Positions 1 to 7,769 of a stretch of DNA of 19,714 nucleotides are shown here, piece by piece. The stretch's first letter is position 1; every line of letters starts with the position of its first letter. The position numbers and the translations under genes were made by a program. The notes beneath the pieces are model-generated. The model saw nothing but the letters and a program-made list of their open reading frames with translations, did not search any database and was not told where the DNA came from. Source of the DNA: Flavobacteriales bacterium (GTDB lineage: Bacteria; Bacteroidota; Bacteroidia; NORP154); assembly GCA_012965625.1 (NCBI GenBank), contig DTSC01000105.1, positions 18,661-38,374 of the forward strand, written 5' to 3'.

Positions 1-47
1 GAACCAAAAACAGAGCCGACGATTACAATAATAAATACCCTTTTCAT
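1..47 (-). CDS. 5' end of an exported-protein gene (partial)
   Basis: An ATG on the minus strand at 47-45 opens a frame that stays open to the left edge. It reads MKRVFIIVIVGSVFG, a basic start followed by a hydrophobic stretch, which looks like a signal peptide or membrane anchor. Only about 15 codons are visible, so the product cannot be named. It lies downstream of the DUF4258 gene on the same strand, separated by about 80 bases, and could be the last member of that operon. The alternative is a chance open frame, since the visible part is very short. Confidence 0.45.
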   Translation of the reverse strand, partial: MKRVFIIVIVGSVFG

Positions 48-129
48 GATGATTTTATTTGAATGGTTTTCAATGCTGGACAGAAGCTTTTGCAATAGAT
101 AACGGCAGGAGGAAGGATCTTATTATATA

Positions 130-525
130 CTAATTACATTTGCAATTATATTTTCGATTGAGATCAATTGCGGTTATAACCGTGGTCACAGAATCACACT
201 TTGCAAAAATGATCCTAAGATTTTGGCCGTCTTTAGATCTTCCCTCTAAGGCATATGAAGGGCATGGGGTTTCATGTACCTTGCTCTTTTTGAAGTTCAC
301 AGAACCACCTTTAAGCACAGCCCCTATTTCCTCTTTAGAGATATTCCGGCATGCCATTCGGCAAAGTGCATGTTTAGAATATGTTAGCCTGTTCCTTTGT
401 AGCTCTTCTGTTATTACCGAACCGGGCAGCCAAGTGGGATAACGATCATTAAAAAAATGATAAGTTAATATCAATCCCAGGGCTACCCCAAAAAAATATA
501 ACTTAAAACGCCTAAAAATGGACAT
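130..525 (-). CDS. DUF4258 domain protein with N-terminal membrane anchor
   Basis: The protein has 131 residues. Residues 8-25 form one hydrophobic segment after a basic start (FRRFK), so the protein is probably anchored in the inner membrane with its C-terminal part outside the cytoplasm. Residues 47 to 125 match the DUF4258 pattern: a YSKHALCRM segment, then ISKEEIGAVL, a central glycine-rich turn, and a closing strand pair with LRIIFAKCD and VITAIDL. DUF4258 resembles RelE/BrnT-like small folds, but its function in this anchored form is not known. It starts 21 bases after the ald stop, so it is probably the last or near-last gene of the porX-tsaE-ald operon. Two Cys pairs (CRMAC and the CKC tail) could bind metal or form disulphides; this is inference. 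Confidence 0.75.
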   Translation of the reverse strand: MSIFRRFKLYFFGVALGLILTYHFFNDRYPTWLPGSVITEELQRNRLTYSKHALCRMACRNISKEEIGAVLKGGSVNFKKSKVHETPCPSYALEGRSKDGQNLRIIFAKCDSVTTVITAIDLNRKYNCKCN

Positions 526-546
526 GATTGATAATAAGGAGAAGGT

Positions 547-1764
547 TTATAAGGCCGCCATTAAGAGGTCAATGTCTTTATATGGCAGTTTCAGGTATTT
601 GCCTAGCATTTTGTTCGTTAAGATGCCGTTATAAATGTATACGCCATTTCTAACGCCCCTGTTCATTTTTAACATATTGTCTATTCCACCATAATCTCCA
701 ACATCTAATAAAATGGGGGCAAAGATATTGCTCAAGGCATACGAGGCAGTTCTTGCAACACGAGAGGTAATATTCGGCACACAATAATGCACTACACCAT
801 GTACGTTAAAAGTAGGCTTGTTGTGGTCTGTAACTCTCGAGGTCTCAAAACAACCACCCTGGTCAATGCTGACATCAATTAAAACAGATCCCATTTTCAT
901 GTCCTTGATCATCTGTTCAGTGACAATACATGGTGTTCTTTCGTCTGGTGCTCTAATAGCGCCTACTACAACATCAGCAGTTTTAAGCTCATTACTTAAA
1001 ACATCTGGTTGCAAGATGCAGGTATAAACCCTCATACCAAGATCGTTTTGCAGGCGCCTCAGCTTATAAAGAGAGTTGTCGAAGACCTTAACTGTTGCAC
1101 CTAGTCCAAGCGCTGACCGAGCAGCAAATTCACCCACAGTTCCTGCTCCAAGGATTACAACTTCAGTTGCCGGAACTCCCGCTACACCGCCAAGCATAAA
1201 CCCCTTGCCATTATTCACATTGCTTAAAAGTTCTGCGGCAATTAGAATGGAAGTATTCCCAGCTATTTCTGCCATAGACCGAATGACTGGGAATTTGCCG
1301 TGTATATCCTGGATATTGTCAAAAGCAATCGCATTGACCTTTTTAGAGATCAGATTTTTGATGTAATCTTTTGGATGAATGGCCATTTGTAAAGCAGAAA
1401 ATACAGTTTGTTTCCTTTGAACTAACTTAATTTCTTCTGTAGTAAGCGGTTCAACTTTCATCACTATATCTGCTTTGTAAATCTCACTTACGCTTTCTAC
1501 AATCTCTGCCCCAGCTTCGCTATAGTCTTTATCTTGAAAATTCGCAGATTTCCCTGCTCCTCTTTCAATCACCACTCTATGCTCATTGTTGCATAGCAAT
1601 GCTACCGCCTCAGGTACCAGGGCTATCCGGTTTTCCTGTAGAGAACGTTCTTTAGGAATGCCTATGAAAAGTTTAGATTTTTTCTGTGCTACTTCTAGCA
1701 TTTCTTCCTGTGGCATCAAGCCACTCATTAAGGATGAAGGCAATATAGACTTGGGTCCTTCCAT
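547..1764 (-). CDS. ald: Alanine dehydrogenase
   Basis: The protein has 405 residues and is a member of the AlaDH/PNT family, which catalyses NAD-dependent reversible oxidative deamination of L-alanine to pyruvate and ammonia in the cytoplasm. The N-terminal domain begins at about residue 32 with KLFIGIPKER; Lys103 in the MKVEPL segment fits the pyruvate-binding lysine and His130 in AIHP fits the catalytic histidine region. The Rossmann NAD-binding loop GAGTVG is at residues 206-211, and the RAPDERTPCIV and SIDQGGC segments follow as expected. The roughly 30-residue leader with MPQEEMLEVA is, as I recall, usual in Bacteroidota homologues, so the upstream ATG is kept. Its ATG lies one base after the tsaE stop, indicating translational coupling. 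Transhydrogenase alpha subunit is the alternative, but there is no membrane extension or beta-subunit gene. Confidence 0.93.
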   Translation of the reverse strand: MEGPKSILPSSLMSGLMPQEEMLEVAQKKSKLFIGIPKERSLQENRIALVPEAVALLCNNEHRVVIERGAGKSANFQDKDYSEAGAEIVESVSEIYKADIVMKVEPLTTEEIKLVQRKQTVFSALQMAIHPKDYIKNLISKKVNAIAFDNIQDIHGKFPVIRSMAEIAGNTSILIAAELLSNVNNGKGFMLGGVAGVPATEVVILGAGTVGEFAARSALGLGATVKVFDNSLYKLRRLQNDLGMRVYTCILQPDVLSNELKTADVVVGAIRAPDERTPCIVTEQMIKDMKMGSVLIDVSIDQGGCFETSRVTDHNKPTFNVHGVVHYCVPNITSRVARTASYALSNIFAPILLDVGDYGGIDNMLKMNRGVRNGVYIYNGILTNKMLGKYLKLPYKDIDLLMAAL

Positions 1765-1765
1765 T

Positions 1766-2194
1766 TTAATGCTTAATAATAAGGATTTTTCTCTGATTTC
1801 CAGTATTGGGCACTAGAGAAATCTTTACTTCTACGTAATTTATAGGCAAAAGGGTTTCAATTTTTTCTGGCCATTCAACAAAACAATAGTTATCTGAATA
1901 AAAATACTCTTCATACCCAATATCATATACTTCTGATAGATTCTTTATTCGATAAAAATCAAAATGATAAATATAAAAATCTCCCAGCTCATATTCATTT
2001 ACCAGTGAAAATGTAGGACTGCTAGCATTTTCGGTTGTTCCAAGCTCTTTACAAATGGCCTGTATCAAAGAAGTTTTGCCAACACCCATTTCCCCATAAA
2101 ATACAAAAAACCGCTCTTTTTTACAAATATTTAATAATGCTATTGCTGTTTCCCTTAACTGTTCGGATGTATTGCAATTAATAATTGTTTCCAA
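1766..2194 (-). CDS. tsaE: TsaE, ATPase of tRNA t6A modification
   Basis: The protein has 142 residues, the usual TsaE size. The P-loop GEMGVGKTS lies at residues 34-42, followed by the family segments SSPTFSLVNEY (58-68), HFDFYR (77-82) and the VEWPE motif (106-110). TsaE is the P-loop ATPase that, with TsaB and TsaD, drives threonylcarbamoyl transfer to A37 of ANN-decoding tRNAs. The start is unusual: the codon at 2194-2192 is TTG. No in-frame ATG exists between it and the upstream in-frame stop, and the next internal Met sits inside the P-loop. The gene starts 4 bases after the porX stop and ends one base before ald, so expression is probably coupled to both. Confidence 0.93.
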   Translation of the reverse strand: METIINCNTSEQLRETAIALLNICKKERFFVFYGEMGVGKTSLIQAICKELGTTENASSPTFSLVNEYELGDFYIYHFDFYRIKNLSEVYDIGYEEYFYSDNYCFVEWPEKIETLLPINYVEVKISLVPNTGNQRKILIIKH

Positions 2195-2198
2195 GATG

Positions 2199-3776
2199 TT
2201 ATTTGATAGAGAGTGATATAACAGGAATCATCATTTCTTCCATGGAAAGGCCTCCGTGCTGGAAGGTGTTGCGATAGTAATTCACATAATAATTATAGTT
2301 GTTTGGATATACAAAGTAATTGTCCTCTTTAGCAAATACATAGCGGGAGCTAAGGTTGTTTTTTGGCAAATAAGCATCTTCTGGATTCCCAATAGACAAA
2401 ACATCCTTTTGTTCGTAGGTTAAGCTTTTACCATGTTTATACCGAAGGTTGGTTGTTGTGTTTCTGTCTCCAATTAGTCTTGATGGCTCCTTAACCTGGA
2501 TAGAGCCATGATCAGTAGTGATCAGCAGCTTTATTTTCTTTCCTGAAGAATTCCCCAACTCTGCAATACGTTTTAACCCATTAAGTAATGGGGAATGCTC
2601 GAACCATGACTGTGTTAATGAGCGGTATGCAGCTTCATTGACCGCAAGCTCTTTAATCACTTCCATTTCTGTTCTGGCATGAGAGAGCATGTCAACAAAA
2701 TTATATACGATAACATTTAGCTGATTGTTCATCATATTGGAGATGTTTTCCACCATTTTTTTTCCATTTTGAAGATTGGTTATTTTGGTATATGAAAACT
2801 TAATATTCTTTCCATGTCTGCTTAACTGTTCTTGAAGAAGCGCTTCTTCGTGCATATTCTTTCCCCCCTCTTCATTATCACCTATCCACAAGTCGGGAAA
2901 TTTCTTTTCTATTTCAGAGGGCATCAATCCTGAAAAAATGGCATTTCTGGAAAATTGAGTTGCTGTTGGAAGAATACTGTAATACAGGTCGTCTTCAATA
3001 ATTCTATAATATTCAGATAATGACCCTTGGATTGCTTTCCATTGATCATATCGCAAATTGTCTATCAGCACAAAAAACAAGACGGTGTTGGCATCTTCTA
3101 AAATTGGCAATGCTTTATTTTTGAAAAGGTTTTGCGACATTAAAGGAGCATCATTATTATTAGGGTCTAACCATCTGGTATAATTTGCTTGAACATATTT
3201 GCAAAAGAAATTGTTTGCTTCTGATTTTTGCATTTTTAAAACCTCCTCCATTCCTGGATCGTTAGCCGTACCCAATTCCAGTTCCCAGTACAATAATTTT
3301 TTATATATATCAGCCCATTCAAGGTAATTGAGGTTTTCACTAATAGTTGATCCAATATTTCTAAACTCCTGTTGGTAGCCACTTGTTATCGTTTCACTTA
3401 CAAGTCTTTCAGAATCTACGTGTTTTTTAATGGTTAATAATATTTGTTTGGGATTTACAGGTTTGATCAAATAATCTGAGATTTTTGCTCCAATAGCGTC
3501 ATCCATAAGATTTTCTTCCTCGCTTTTTGTTACCATAATCACAGGCAAATTGGGCTTTGAATTTTTTATGCTTCCAAGCGTCTCTAAACCAGATAATCCG
3601 GGCATGTTTTCATCTAAAAACACTAGATCAAAGGGAATCTCATTAATCATGGTTAATGCATCATTGCCATTGCTGGCCGTGGTAACAGAATAACCTTTTT
3701 CTTCAAGGAACATTACATATGGTCTAAGTAAGTCTATTTCGTCATCGACCCAAAGGATTTTGCTGTTTTTCATCAT
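2199..3776 (-). CDS. porX: PorX-type response regulator with PglZ domain
   Basis: The protein has 525 residues. A receiver domain (about 5-120) shows the acidic pair Asp11/Asp12, phosphoacceptor Asp55 in FLDENMPG, Thr83 and Lys105 in IKPVNP. A helical linker follows, then a PglZ domain of the alkaline phosphatase superfamily from about residue 210, with Asp239 in LIDNLRYDQW, Thr271/Thr273 in PTATQF, a VDMLSHAR segment and a TTDHGS segment that fit metal-binding and nucleophile positions. PorX is the response regulator that, with PorY and the ECF sigma factor SigP, controls type IX secretion genes in Porphyromonas; its PglZ domain has been described as a phosphodiesterase. No PorY-like kinase or sigma gene is next to it here. 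It heads the minus-strand operon with tsaE and ald. A small hairpin lies just upstream of the start codon. Confidence 0.92.
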   Translation of the reverse strand: MMKNSKILWVDDEIDLLRPYVMFLEEKGYSVTTASNGNDALTMINEIPFDLVFLDENMPGLSGLETLGSIKNSKPNLPVIMVTKSEEENLMDDAIGAKISDYLIKPVNPKQILLTIKKHVDSERLVSETITSGYQQEFRNIGSTISENLNYLEWADIYKKLLYWELELGTANDPGMEEVLKMQKSEANNFFCKYVQANYTRWLDPNNNDAPLMSQNLFKNKALPILEDANTVLFFVLIDNLRYDQWKAIQGSLSEYYRIIEDDLYYSILPTATQFSRNAIFSGLMPSEIEKKFPDLWIGDNEEGGKNMHEEALLQEQLSRHGKNIKFSYTKITNLQNGKKMVENISNMMNNQLNVIVYNFVDMLSHARTEMEVIKELAVNEAAYRSLTQSWFEHSPLLNGLKRIAELGNSSGKKIKLLITTDHGSIQVKEPSRLIGDRNTTTNLRYKHGKSLTYEQKDVLSIGNPEDAYLPKNNLSSRYVFAKEDNYFVYPNNYNYYVNYYRNTFQHGGLSMEEMMIPVISLSIK

Positions 3777-3787
3777 GAAACATTTTT

Positions 3788-3807
3788 AGAAGCTTCTCTG
3801 AGAAGCT
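3788..3807 (-). promoter_or_regulatory. Short inverted repeats 5' of porX
   Basis: AGAAGCTTCT at 3788-3797 is a perfect 10-base palindrome, and its AGCTTCT half (3791-3797) pairs again with AGAAGCT at 3801-3807 across a 3-base loop. The second arm ends 14 bases before the porX ATG, so in the transcript it would form a 7-bp stem just ahead of the translation start. It may be an operator or a leader hairpin; the function is inferred only from position and symmetry. Confidence 0.35.
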
Positions 3808-3824
3808 ATTCTCCAATTTCTCAT

Positions 3825-3832
3825 TAAATTTG
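3825..3832 (+). promoter_or_regulatory. Possible -7 box (TAAATTTG) for the HD gene
   Basis: TAAATTTG matches the Bacteroidota -7 consensus TAnnTTTG and lies about 100 bases upstream of the HD phosphohydrolase start, in the 154-base divergent gap between porX and that gene. No TTG-type -33 element is found at the usual 17-23 base spacing, so the call is weak. A second symmetry, AATCAAA (3884-3890) and TTTGATT (3902-3908), lies closer to the gene and might be a regulator site. Confidence 0.25.
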
Positions 3833-3930
3833 TATCTAAATCAAATGAACGATTTTCTTGCAACAATTAAAAGAGATTTTTAAAATCAAACTATAAATGT
3901 TTTTGATTATTGTGGGTAGATTAAAAAAAG

Positions 3931-5175
3931 ATGGCACGAAAAACGAAAATTAAAAATACGATTCTAAATGACCCCATATATGGATTTATATCCATTCCTT
4001 ATGGGATTATAAATAAGTTAATTGACCACGCCTATTTTCAAAGGCTAAGGCGCATTAAGCAACTTGGATTAACGCATCTTGTTTATCCAGGAGCGTATCA
4101 CACTAGATTTCAACACGCATTGGGTGCAATGCATTTAATGGGCCAAGTGATTGATGTATTGCGATCCAAGGGGCATAAGATTACTGGTGAGGAAGAAACA
4201 GGAGTTCTTATCGCTATACTGCTTCATGATATTGGCCATGGACCATTTTCTCATGTTCTGGAAAACAGCATTGTGAAAAATGTGACCCATGAATATTTGT
4301 CTGATTTAATTATGGGGGACCTGAACACAATCTTTAGGGGAAAGCTAGATTTAGCGATTAAGATTTTTGAAAATAAGTATAGAAAGAAATTTTTACATCA
4401 ATTAGTGGCAAGCCAATTAGATATGGACCGCCTTGATTATCTTAAGAGAGATAGCTTTTTTACTGGAGTTGCCGAAGGTGTAATAAGTTCAGATCGAATC
4501 ATTAAAACCCTCAATATTGTTGATGATAACTTGGTTTTAGAGGCCAAAGGAATTTATTCTGTTGAAAGCTTTTTAATTGCTAGGAGGTTGATGTATTGGC
4601 AGGTTTATCTCCACAAGACGGTTATATCAGCCGAATATTTACTCATTAAAATTTTGCAACGAGCAAAAGAGATTATAAAAAATGGCGGAGAATTATTTGC
4701 TACACCAGCACTTGAGTTTTTTTTAAAGAACCAGTATACTAAAAAGGACTTTGTGTCAGATGAGAAGGTGCTTAAAAAATTCGCACAATTAGATGATTAT
4801 GACATTTTCGCATCAATAAAAACATGGATGAATGCTGATGATATAATATTGTCACGTCTTTCCAGCTCATTGGTAAACAGAGAGTTGTTTCATATAGAAA
4901 TTCAGGACAAACCTTTTACTGGGACTGCAATCAAGAAATATTTGAATATTTGCTCTGCTAAGTTTAAAATAAGTAATGTAGAAGCACGTTATTTTGTTTT
5001 TACGGATCAGATTAGCAATAGTGCCTATAATCCCAGTGACGATAAAATAAATATTTTGTATAAAAGCGGAGATTTGGTAGATATTGCAAAAGCATCTGAT
5101 CAGCTCAATGTTTCGGTGCTTTCAAAGCGTGTCAGAAAATATTTTTTGTGTGTTCCGAAAGAATTTAAACAATAA
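3931..5175 (+). CDS. HD-domain phosphohydrolase (SAMHD1/dGTPase-like)
   Basis: The protein has 414 residues and is a member of the HD superfamily related to SAMHD1 and bacterial dNTP triphosphohydrolases. The metal centre is visible: His62 in FQHALG, His99-Asp100 in LLHDIGHGPFSH, and Asp166 in the QLDMDRLDY segment. The start NDPIYGFISIP and the RLRRIKQLG helix are typical of this group. The substrate is probably a nucleoside triphosphate, but the sequence does not fix it. The ATG at 3931 follows an AT-rich leader. In Bacteroidota this gene commonly precedes lpxD, as it does here before the lpxD remnant; the functional link is unclear. An in-frame T8 tract encodes the Phe-Phe of a LEFFLK segment. 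Confidence 0.9.
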   Translation: MARKTKIKNTILNDPIYGFISIPYGIINKLIDHAYFQRLRRIKQLGLTHLVYPGAYHTRFQHALGAMHLMGQVIDVLRSKGHKITGEEETGVLIAILLHDIGHGPFSHVLENSIVKNVTHEYLSDLIMGDLNTIFRGKLDLAIKIFENKYRKKFLHQLVASQLDMDRLDYLKRDSFFTGVAEGVISSDRIIKTLNIVDDNLVLEAKGIYSVESFLIARRLMYWQVYLHKTVISAEYLLIKILQRAKEIIKNGGELFATPALEFFLKNQYTKKDFVSDEKVLKKFAQLDDYDIFASIKTWMNADDIILSRLSSSLVNRELFHIEIQDKPFTGTAIKKYLNICSAKFKISNVEARYFVFTDQISNSAYNPSDDKINILYKSGDLVDIAKASDQLNVSVLSKRVRKYFLCVPKEFKQ

Positions 5176-5238
5176 AAACTTCAATCGGGACAGGGCGTTT
5201 ATTACAAGAATATTAGTATTTTTGTAAAAATTATTTTC

Positions 5239-5490
5239 ATGGAATTATCTGCAATTCAAATTGCTGAGTTGTTGGGCATTTGGAAATTGCGGATGGTGTT
5301 AAAATAGTAGCCCAAACAGGGATACCATCAAGCATCACAAAAGAAAATGAAATTGTGCAGGGAACCCCCTGCAATGAGCATAGGCGAATTTAAAAGAGCG
5401 TATGTTTTATTCAAGAGGCTGCCAGAAATGAAAACCAAGATAAATGAACTTGAGCAGGAACTTGGCAAATTGAAAATAACGGTGCCTTAA
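5239..5490 (+). pseudogene. lpxD: Remnant of lpxD (deleted and frameshifted)
   Basis: This fills most of the 327-base gap between the HD gene and lpxC. ATG at 5239 reads MELSAIQIAELL, the N-terminus of LpxD, then jumps directly into the LpxD C-terminus: 5271-5366 in another frame gives VGHLEIADGVKIVAQTG through NEIVQGT, and after one extra base in the C5 run (5365-5369) the frame from 5368 gives PAMSIGEFKRAYVLFK to a stop at 5488-5490. About 84 codons remain of a family length near 340-350, so roughly 260 codons of the UDP-binding domain and hexapeptide repeats are gone. LpxD normally adds the N-linked 3-hydroxyacyl chain in lipid A synthesis. The gene sits at its canonical place. A sequencing error could explain the C-run slip but not the deletion. 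Confidence 0.88.
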
Positions 5491-5502
5491 TTAGGAAATG
5501 AC

Positions 5503-6942
5503 ATGATTAAAATGCAAAGAACCATTAAGGTGCCGGTCACTATTTCTGGAGTTGGGCTTCACACGGGAGCCAAGGTAAACCTTACCTATAAGCCGGCCCC
5601 GGAAAATCATGGATATAAATTCCAGAGAATCGACATTGACAATAAACCAATTATTAAAGCCGACATTGACAATGTTACAGATACCGTAAGAGGAACCAAT
5701 TTGCTGCAAAATGGGGCTTGTGTAAATACTGTAGAACATGTTTTGGCTGCTCTTGTTGGTTTAGAGATTGACAATGTATTAATAGAGATTGATGGGCCCG
5801 AAACTCCTATTATGGATGGAAGTGCAAAGGCCTTTGTTGTTGCCCTTTCTAAGGCGGGAACCAAAGAACAAAACGAACCCAGACAAGTATTCGAGCTTAA
5901 AAAACCAATTTACTATAAAAACGAAGAAACCAAAACAGAAATATTTGCTTTTCCAAGCGATAATTTTGGGTTAAAAGTAATGGTTGATTACGATTCGAAT
6001 GTGCTTGGATGCCAGCATGCCTCTTTAGATGATATCCGTGATTTTAAGGATAAGATTGCACCAAGTCGAACATTTGTCTTTTTACATGAGCTTGAAGAGT
6101 TGTTGCAAGGGGACTTGATTAAAGGTGGAGATTTAGATAATGCCATTGTGGTGGTTGATAAAGAATGGGATGATGCCAAGTGGAAGAGATTAAAGAAACT
6201 ATTTAATAAACCAGATGTTGAAATTCTTAAAGAAGGCATATTAAACAACGTAAAGCTGCTATTCCAGAATGAGCCGGCACGCCATAAATTACTTGATATA
6301 ATTGGAGATCTTGCCTTAACAGGGAAGTTTATTAATGCTCAAATTATTGCATCAAGACCTGGACACACTACAAATATTGAGTTCGCCAGGAAGATTAAAG
6401 CGATAATGAAAGAGGGTGAAAAGAATCCAAATACTCCAATCTATGACCCCACGATACCACCACTTTATAACATAAATCAAATACAGGAAATTTTGCCCCA
6501 TAGAAGTCCATTTTTATTTATTGATAAGATTCTTAATATGGGTGATGATTTTGTAATAGGTATGAAAAATGTTACAATGGACGAACCCTTTTTTCAAGGA
6601 CATTTTCCAGAAGATCCTATTATGCCAGGCGTTTTATTAGTTGAAGCGATGGCTCAAACTGGAGGAATTCTTGTCCTCAGCACGGTTCCAGATCCAGAAA
6701 ATTATTTGACATATTTCCTTAAAATTGATAAAGTTAAGTTTAAAAACAAAGTAATACCAGGAGACACGGTTATCTTTAAGCTTAATTTGCTGAGCCCTAT
6801 AAGGAGAGGGATTTGTTATATGGGTGGGTATGCCTATGTTGGCAATAAAATTGTGATGGAAGGTGAAATGATGGCCCAGATAGTAAAGGTAAAGAATGTG
6901 GGGAAGAAAAAAAAGGACCCTGATTTTGTTGACCAAATGTAA
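5503..6942 (+). CDS. lpxC-fabZ: LpxC-FabZ fusion (deacetylase + dehydratase)
   Basis: The protein has 479 residues and two enzymes in one chain. Residues 1-300 are LpxC, the zinc-dependent UDP-3-O-acyl-GlcNAc deacetylase and committed step of lipid A synthesis, with QRTIK and SGVGLHTG at the start, zinc ligands His79 (NTVEHVLAAL), His261 and Asp265 (ARHKLLDIIGD), and His288 in RPGHT. Residues 320-465 are FabZ, 3-hydroxyacyl-ACP dehydratase of fatty acid elongation, with LPHRSPFLFID and catalytic His367 (GHFPEDP) and Glu381 (LVEAMAQTGG). The fusion is usual in Bacteroidota and couples use of 3-hydroxyacyl-ACP between membrane phospholipid and lipid A. The start could be ATG 5503 or ATG 5512; AGGAAA at 5493 favours 5503 by spacing. 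The gene begins 12 bases after the lpxD remnant, from which it is probably still read through. Confidence 0.96.
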   Translation: MIKMQRTIKVPVTISGVGLHTGAKVNLTYKPAPENHGYKFQRIDIDNKPIIKADIDNVTDTVRGTNLLQNGACVNTVEHVLAALVGLEIDNVLIEIDGPETPIMDGSAKAFVVALSKAGTKEQNEPRQVFELKKPIYYKNEETKTEIFAFPSDNFGLKVMVDYDSNVLGCQHASLDDIRDFKDKIAPSRTFVFLHELEELLQGDLIKGGDLDNAIVVVDKEWDDAKWKRLKKLFNKPDVEILKEGILNNVKLLFQNEPARHKLLDIIGDLALTGKFINAQIIASRPGHTTNIEFARKIKAIMKEGEKNPNTPIYDPTIPPLYNINQIQEILPHRSPFLFIDKILNMGDDFVIGMKNVTMDEPFFQGHFPEDPIMPGVLLVEAMAQTGGILVLSTVPDPENYLTYFLKIDKVKFKNKVIPGDTVIFKLNLLSPIRRGICYMGGYAYVGNKIVMEGEMMAQIVKVKNVGKKKKDPDFVDQM

Positions 6943-6965
6943 AATTTGGGTTTTTAGTGCTTATT

Positions 6966-7745
6966 ATGAAGAGTTTAAATTATATTCACCCTGAAGCGAA
7001 GATAGGAAAGGACGTAACAATTGAACCATTTGCAACAATTGGCAGAGGGGTAAAAATTGGAGATGGAACTTGGGTAGGCCCCAATGCCGTGATTATGGAA
7101 GGGGCGACCATTGGCAAAAACTGTAAAATCTTTCCGGGAGCAGTAATATCAGCGATTCCACAAGACTTGAAATTTAAAGGCGAAGCGTCTACAGTTGAAA
7201 TTGGAGACAATGTAATTATCAGAGAATATGTTACCATAAATAGAGGCACATTAGACAAATATAAAACCTCGGTTGGTGATAATAGCCTGTTAATGGCCTA
7301 CGTTCATGTAGCGCATGATTGCGTCTTGGGAAAAAATTGCATATTAGCTAACAATGTAGCTCTTGCGGGTCATGTTGAGATTGAGGATTTTGTAGTGCTT
7401 GAGGGTTTAGTGGCAGTTCAGCAATTTGTAAAACTTGGCGCTCACGCTTTTGTTGGAGGAGCTTCATTAATAAGGAAAAATGTGCCACCGTATGTAAAAG
7501 CTGCAAGAGAACCACTATCATATGCAGGAATAAATTCAATTGGCTTGCGCAGGAGAGGGTTTTCTAATGAGACGATCCTGAATATTGAAGACATTTACAG
7601 AATTATTTATGTCAGAAGCAACAATATTTCACAGGCCCTAAATGCTGTTGAGCTTGAAGTGCCTGCATCAGATGAAAAGCAGAACATCATTAAATTTATT
7701 AGGGAATCTACAAAGGGAATAATTCGGGGGCCGTCTCTTTCTTGA
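6966..7745 (+). CDS. lpxA: LpxA, UDP-GlcNAc O-acyltransferase
   Basis: The protein has 259 residues and is a left-handed beta-helix built of hexapeptide repeats with an alpha-helical C-terminus; E. coli LpxA has 262. It transfers a 3-hydroxyacyl chain from ACP to UDP-GlcNAc in the cytoplasm. By alignment by eye, Lys69, His114, His117 (HVAHD), His136 (LAGHV) and an Arg in the RRRGF segment match E. coli Lys76, His122, His125 (catalytic base), His144 and Arg204. The E. coli His160 position is Gln152 here (AVQQF). Gly165 fits E. coli Gly173, the acyl-length ruler, which would allow a long chain. I prefer ATG 6966 to an in-frame GTG at 6957 because MKSLNYIHPEA is the expected start. It lies 23 bases after lpxC-fabZ. 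Confidence 0.95.
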   Translation: MKSLNYIHPEAKIGKDVTIEPFATIGRGVKIGDGTWVGPNAVIMEGATIGKNCKIFPGAVISAIPQDLKFKGEASTVEIGDNVIIREYVTINRGTLDKYKTSVGDNSLLMAYVHVAHDCVLGKNCILANNVALAGHVEIEDFVVLEGLVAVQQFVKLGAHAFVGGASLIRKNVPPYVKAAREPLSYAGINSIGLRRRGFSNETILNIEDIYRIIYVRSNNISQALNAVELEVPASDEKQNIIKFIRESTKGIIRGPSLS

Positions 7746-7769
7746 ATTTCTCTAGCTAAACCATTCAAA

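Noticed and set aside
140..442. 100-codon plus-strand frame opposite the DUF4258 gene
   Set aside because: The minus-strand frame carries a recognised domain and fits the operon; this one has no motif.
5239..5307. Possible small 22-residue protein starting at the lpxD ATG
   Set aside because: Its first 12 codons are the LpxD N-terminus and the rest is LpxD C-terminal DNA in the wrong frame, so a decayed gene explains it better.
6907..6914. A8 run near the 3' end of lpxC-fabZ (and a T8 run in the HD gene) as slip sites
   Set aside because: A/T runs of this length are common in AT-rich genomes, encode ordinary Lys or Phe, and lie in housekeeping-type genes.
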